In this document: positions 13,216 through 14,777 of the stretch, piece after piece | Layout of the letters: every line of letters begins with the position of its first letter | Position numbering within the stretch: position 1 is the stretch's first letter | NCBI GenBank assembly: GCA_937941555.1 | Contig: CALDHJ010000534.1 | Coordinates: forward strand, 1 to 14,777 | Source: an uncultured Granulosicoccaceae bacterium | GTDB taxonomy: Bacteria > Pseudomonadota > Gammaproteobacteria > CALCKW01 | Length of the DNA stretch: 14,777 nucleotides | Direction of reading: 5' to 3' | Notes under the pieces: generated by a model | Seen by the model: the letters and a program-made list of their open reading frames with translations, nothing else | Told to the model about the DNA's origin: nothing | Databases searched by the model: none | Made by a program: the position numbers and the translations under genes

Positions 13216-14070
13216 ATGCCCAAGGTCCTCTACGAACAAGACGGCCGCCTCGCGCGGATCACGCTTAACCGCCCGGAGGTCATGAACGCAATCGACGACG
13301 ACCTGCCGCGTGAACTCGCCGAGGCGGTCGCACGCGCCGACGCCGACCGCGGTGTGCACGTGATGGTGCTATCCGGTGCCGGGGATGCATTTTGTGCCGG
13401 CTACGACCTCGCCTACTACGCCGAACAGAACGGCGCGAACCAGGTGACCCAGCCGATGCCCTGGGATTCGATGCAGGATTTCCAGTTCATGTGGGCCAAC
13501 ACCCAGGCCTTCATGTCGCTCTTTCGCGCGATGAAACCGGTGCTGTGCAAGGTGCACGGTTTCGCCGTCGCGGGCGGCTCCGACATCGCGCTCTGCGCCG
13601 ACCTCGTGATCATGGGCGACAGCGCGAAGATCGGTTATATGCCAACCCGGGTCTGGGGCTGCCCGACTACCGCCATGTGGGTACACCGGCTCGGCCCGGA
13701 GCGCGCCAAGCGCATGATGTTCACCGGCGACAAGATCGCCGGCCCCGAGGCGGCAGAGATGGGCCTGGTGCTGAAATCAGTGCCCGAGGCACAACTCGAC
13801 GCCGAAGTCGAAGCCCTCGCCGCGCGCATGGCGAGCGTGCCGATCAATCAGCTCGCAATGCAGAAGATGGTGATCAACAGCGCGGTTGAAGACGCCATCA
13901 ACCGCACCCAGCGCCTCGCCACCGTGTTCGACGGTATCACCCGCCACTCACCCGAGGGCCTGAACTTCAAGGCCCGCTCCGAACAGGTCGGCTGGAAACA
14001 GGCCGTGCGGGAACGCGACACCGGCAGCTTCGACTGGACCCGCAATGCCCCTTTCGATCCATCGGCTTAG
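13216..14070 (+). CDS. Crotonase (enoyl-CoA hydratase/isomerase) family protein, atypical active site
   Basis: A 284-residue crotonase-fold protein. Oxyanion-hole segments are AFCAGYDLAYY (58-68) and FAVAGGSDIALCADL (116-130). Where classical enoyl-CoA hydratase has Glu in GG-x-E, this protein has D123; where it has Glu in the Q-P-E segment, this has YMPTRVWG (141-148) with no acidic residue. Water addition by the usual Glu pair is therefore unlikely, and it may be an isomerase, thioesterase-like or otherwise modified crotonase. The block WGCPTTAMWVHRLGPERAKR and the C-terminal ITRHSPEGLNFK look like a distinct subfamily also common in actinobacteria. CGGAGA lies just before the ATG. It follows the oxidoreductase gene by 69 bases. 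Possible CoA-thioester substrates include acryloyl-CoA, but nothing in the sequence shows this. Confidence 0.85.
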   Translation: MPKVLYEQDGRLARITLNRPEVMNAIDDDLPRELAEAVARADADRGVHVMVLSGAGDAFCAGYDLAYYAEQNGANQVTQPMPWDSMQDFQFMWANTQAFMSLFRAMKPVLCKVHGFAVAGGSDIALCADLVIMGDSAKIGYMPTRVWGCPTTAMWVHRLGPERAKRMMFTGDKIAGPEAAEMGLVLKSVPEAQLDAEVEALAARMASVPINQLAMQKMVINSAVEDAINRTQRLATVFDGITRHSPEGLNFKARSEQVGWKQAVRERDTGSFDWTRNAPFDPSA

Positions 14071-14074
14071 GGGA

Positions 14075-14098
14075 ATCGGCCCCGGGTCGGGGGCCGAT
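14075..14098. terminator. Hairpin between convergent crotonase genes
   Basis: ATCGGCCCC (14075-14083) pairs perfectly with GGGGCCGAT (14090-14098) around a six-base loop GGGTCG. It lies in the 38-base gap between two convergent stops, the right place for a bidirectional terminator. No T-run follows on either strand, so it may rely on stem strength alone. Confidence 0.55.
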
Positions 14099-14108
14099 CT
14101 GCGAGGAG

Positions 14109-14777
14109 TCAGTTGATCCCTTGTACGTCCATGACAAGAGAATTCCAGTTGCGCTGGTTTTCGATGTCGTGTTCCAGACCCTGTTCATCAGCGAGACGGA
14201 AGCGCTTGAGCGCCGGCGTCTTGCTCGTCGCCTGGTAGAGCCAATAGGCCTCGGACTTCAACGCCTGCTCAATGGGTTGATCGATCGACTCGTACACCAT
14301 CTGCTTGCACGCGTTGATCGAGTCTGCCGGAAACTGCGCGATGCGTTGCGCCAGTGCATCAACGTAGGCGCCAATCTCGTCCGCATCGAGCGCCTTGTTG
14401 ACCGTGCCCATGGCCTCGGCCTCATCCGCGTCGAAATCGCGGGCGCTGAGAATGATTTCGAGCGCGCGCCCGAGTCCGGTCTGCCGCGCCATGCGAGAAG
14501 CACCGCCACCGCAGGGCAGGATGCCCATGCCCACTTCCATTTGCATGAACTTGAATTTGCCGCGCGCTGCAAAGCGCATGTCGAGTGCCAGAGCGAGCTC
14601 GTGGCCACCGCCGCGCGCGAAGCCTTCCAGCTTGGCAATCGTCGCTTGCGGCACTTTGCTGATCCGCTCACACACCGCTTGCAGGTCCAACAGCTGCGCA
14701 TCGTCACGCGAGACCGCCTCGTCTGACATGTCTTTGAGCAACTCCGTGTCGTAGTGGCACACCCAGATCTCGGGGTT
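14109..14777 (-). CDS. Enoyl-CoA hydratase/isomerase (crotonase) family protein, N-terminus beyond the right edge
   Basis: A partial crotonase; the frame stays open to the window edge (…PEIWVCHYDTEL), so the true start and about the first 50 residues are missing. The visible part covers the second oxyanion segment FARGGGHELALALD and KFKFMQMEVGMGILPCGGG. Here both glutamates used by classical enoyl-CoA hydratases are present (GGHE and MQMEVG), in contrast to the neighbouring crotonase. The C-terminal helices (AYWLYQATSKTPALKRFRLADEQG) are normal for the family. It should add water to an enoyl-CoA. Methylthioacryloyl-CoA hydratase (DmdD) and acryloyl-CoA hydratase (AcuH) are crotonases too, which would fit the window's theme, but the sequence alone does not select a substrate. 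Confidence 0.85.
   Translation of the reverse strand, partial: NPEIWVCHYDTELLKDMSDEAVSRDDAQLLDLQAVCERISKVPQATIAKLEGFARGGGHELALALDMRFAARGKFKFMQMEVGMGILPCGGGASRMARQTGLGRALEIILSARDFDADEAEAMGTVNKALDADEIGAYVDALAQRIAQFPADSINACKQMVYESIDQPIEQALKSEAYWLYQATSKTPALKRFRLADEQGLEHDIENQRNWNSLVMDVQGIN

Noticed and set aside
1..14777. Insertion sequences, phage genes or CRISPR arrays
   Set aside because: No transposase or integrase motifs, no terminal repeats with target duplications, and no regularly spaced repeats were seen; the only repeats are the REP pairs.

Overview
The window reads as high-GC DNA (about 60-65% by eye) from a marine-type proteobacterium. REP-like palindromes of the 'TGTGGGAGCGA...GGCGCGAT' kind lean towards a gammaproteobacterium, but nothing here fixes the taxon. 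No rRNA, tRNA, CRISPR array, transposase or phage gene was found. Genes are dense on both strands.

The dominant theme is catabolism of dimethylsulfoniopropionate (DMSP) or closely related methylated zwitterions. The left part (1-4585, mostly + strand) holds: the tail of an unseen gene; an M24-fold protein matching the DMSP lyase DddP with all known metal and catalytic positions; an orphan OpuAC/ProX-type periplasmic binding protein for betaine-like solutes; a convergent GcvA-type LysR regulator; and, divergent from that regulator, a cupin of the DddQ/DddL-type DMSP lyase family with its Y-H-H-E-Y-H active-site set. Two structurally unrelated candidate DMSP lyases therefore lie 2.6 kb apart, with a candidate importer component and regulator between them. 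A DUF1223 protein (4605-5486, minus) and a gene-poor, lower-GC stretch (5487-5937) follow.

The centre (5938-11367, minus strand) looks like one operon read right to left: phytanoyl-CoA-type Fe(II)/2-oxoglutarate dioxygenase, DmdA-like folate-dependent demethylase, HpcH/HpaI (CitE-like) lyase, SBP56/methanethiol oxidase, then, after a 325-base block with two REP pairs, a plant-type [2Fe-2S] ferredoxin and a stand-alone CoA-binding protein. Several of these genes overlap by four bases or are separated by only 13-30 bases. A MarR regulator (11510-11989) is divergent from the operon, and a palindromic candidate operator lies between them.

The right part (12052-14070, + strand) has a GNAT acetyltransferase, a flavodoxin-fold NAD(P)H oxidoreductase behind a SoxR/MerR-geometry promoter, and a crotonase-family protein lacking both canonical catalytic glutamates. 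It is convergent with a second, canonical crotonase that runs off the right edge.

Inferred working model: the binding protein recruits DMSP or a relative; DddP and the cupin cleave it to DMS and acrylate; the DmdA-like enzyme demethylates it; methanethiol formed downstream is oxidised by the SBP56 enzyme in the same operon; crotonases handle acryloyl- or methylthioacryloyl-CoA. DmdB/DmdC homologues are not in the window. The roles of the dioxygenase, CitE-like lyase, ferredoxin and CoA-binding protein are not explained by the textbook DMSP pathways, and these are the best candidates for something undescribed.
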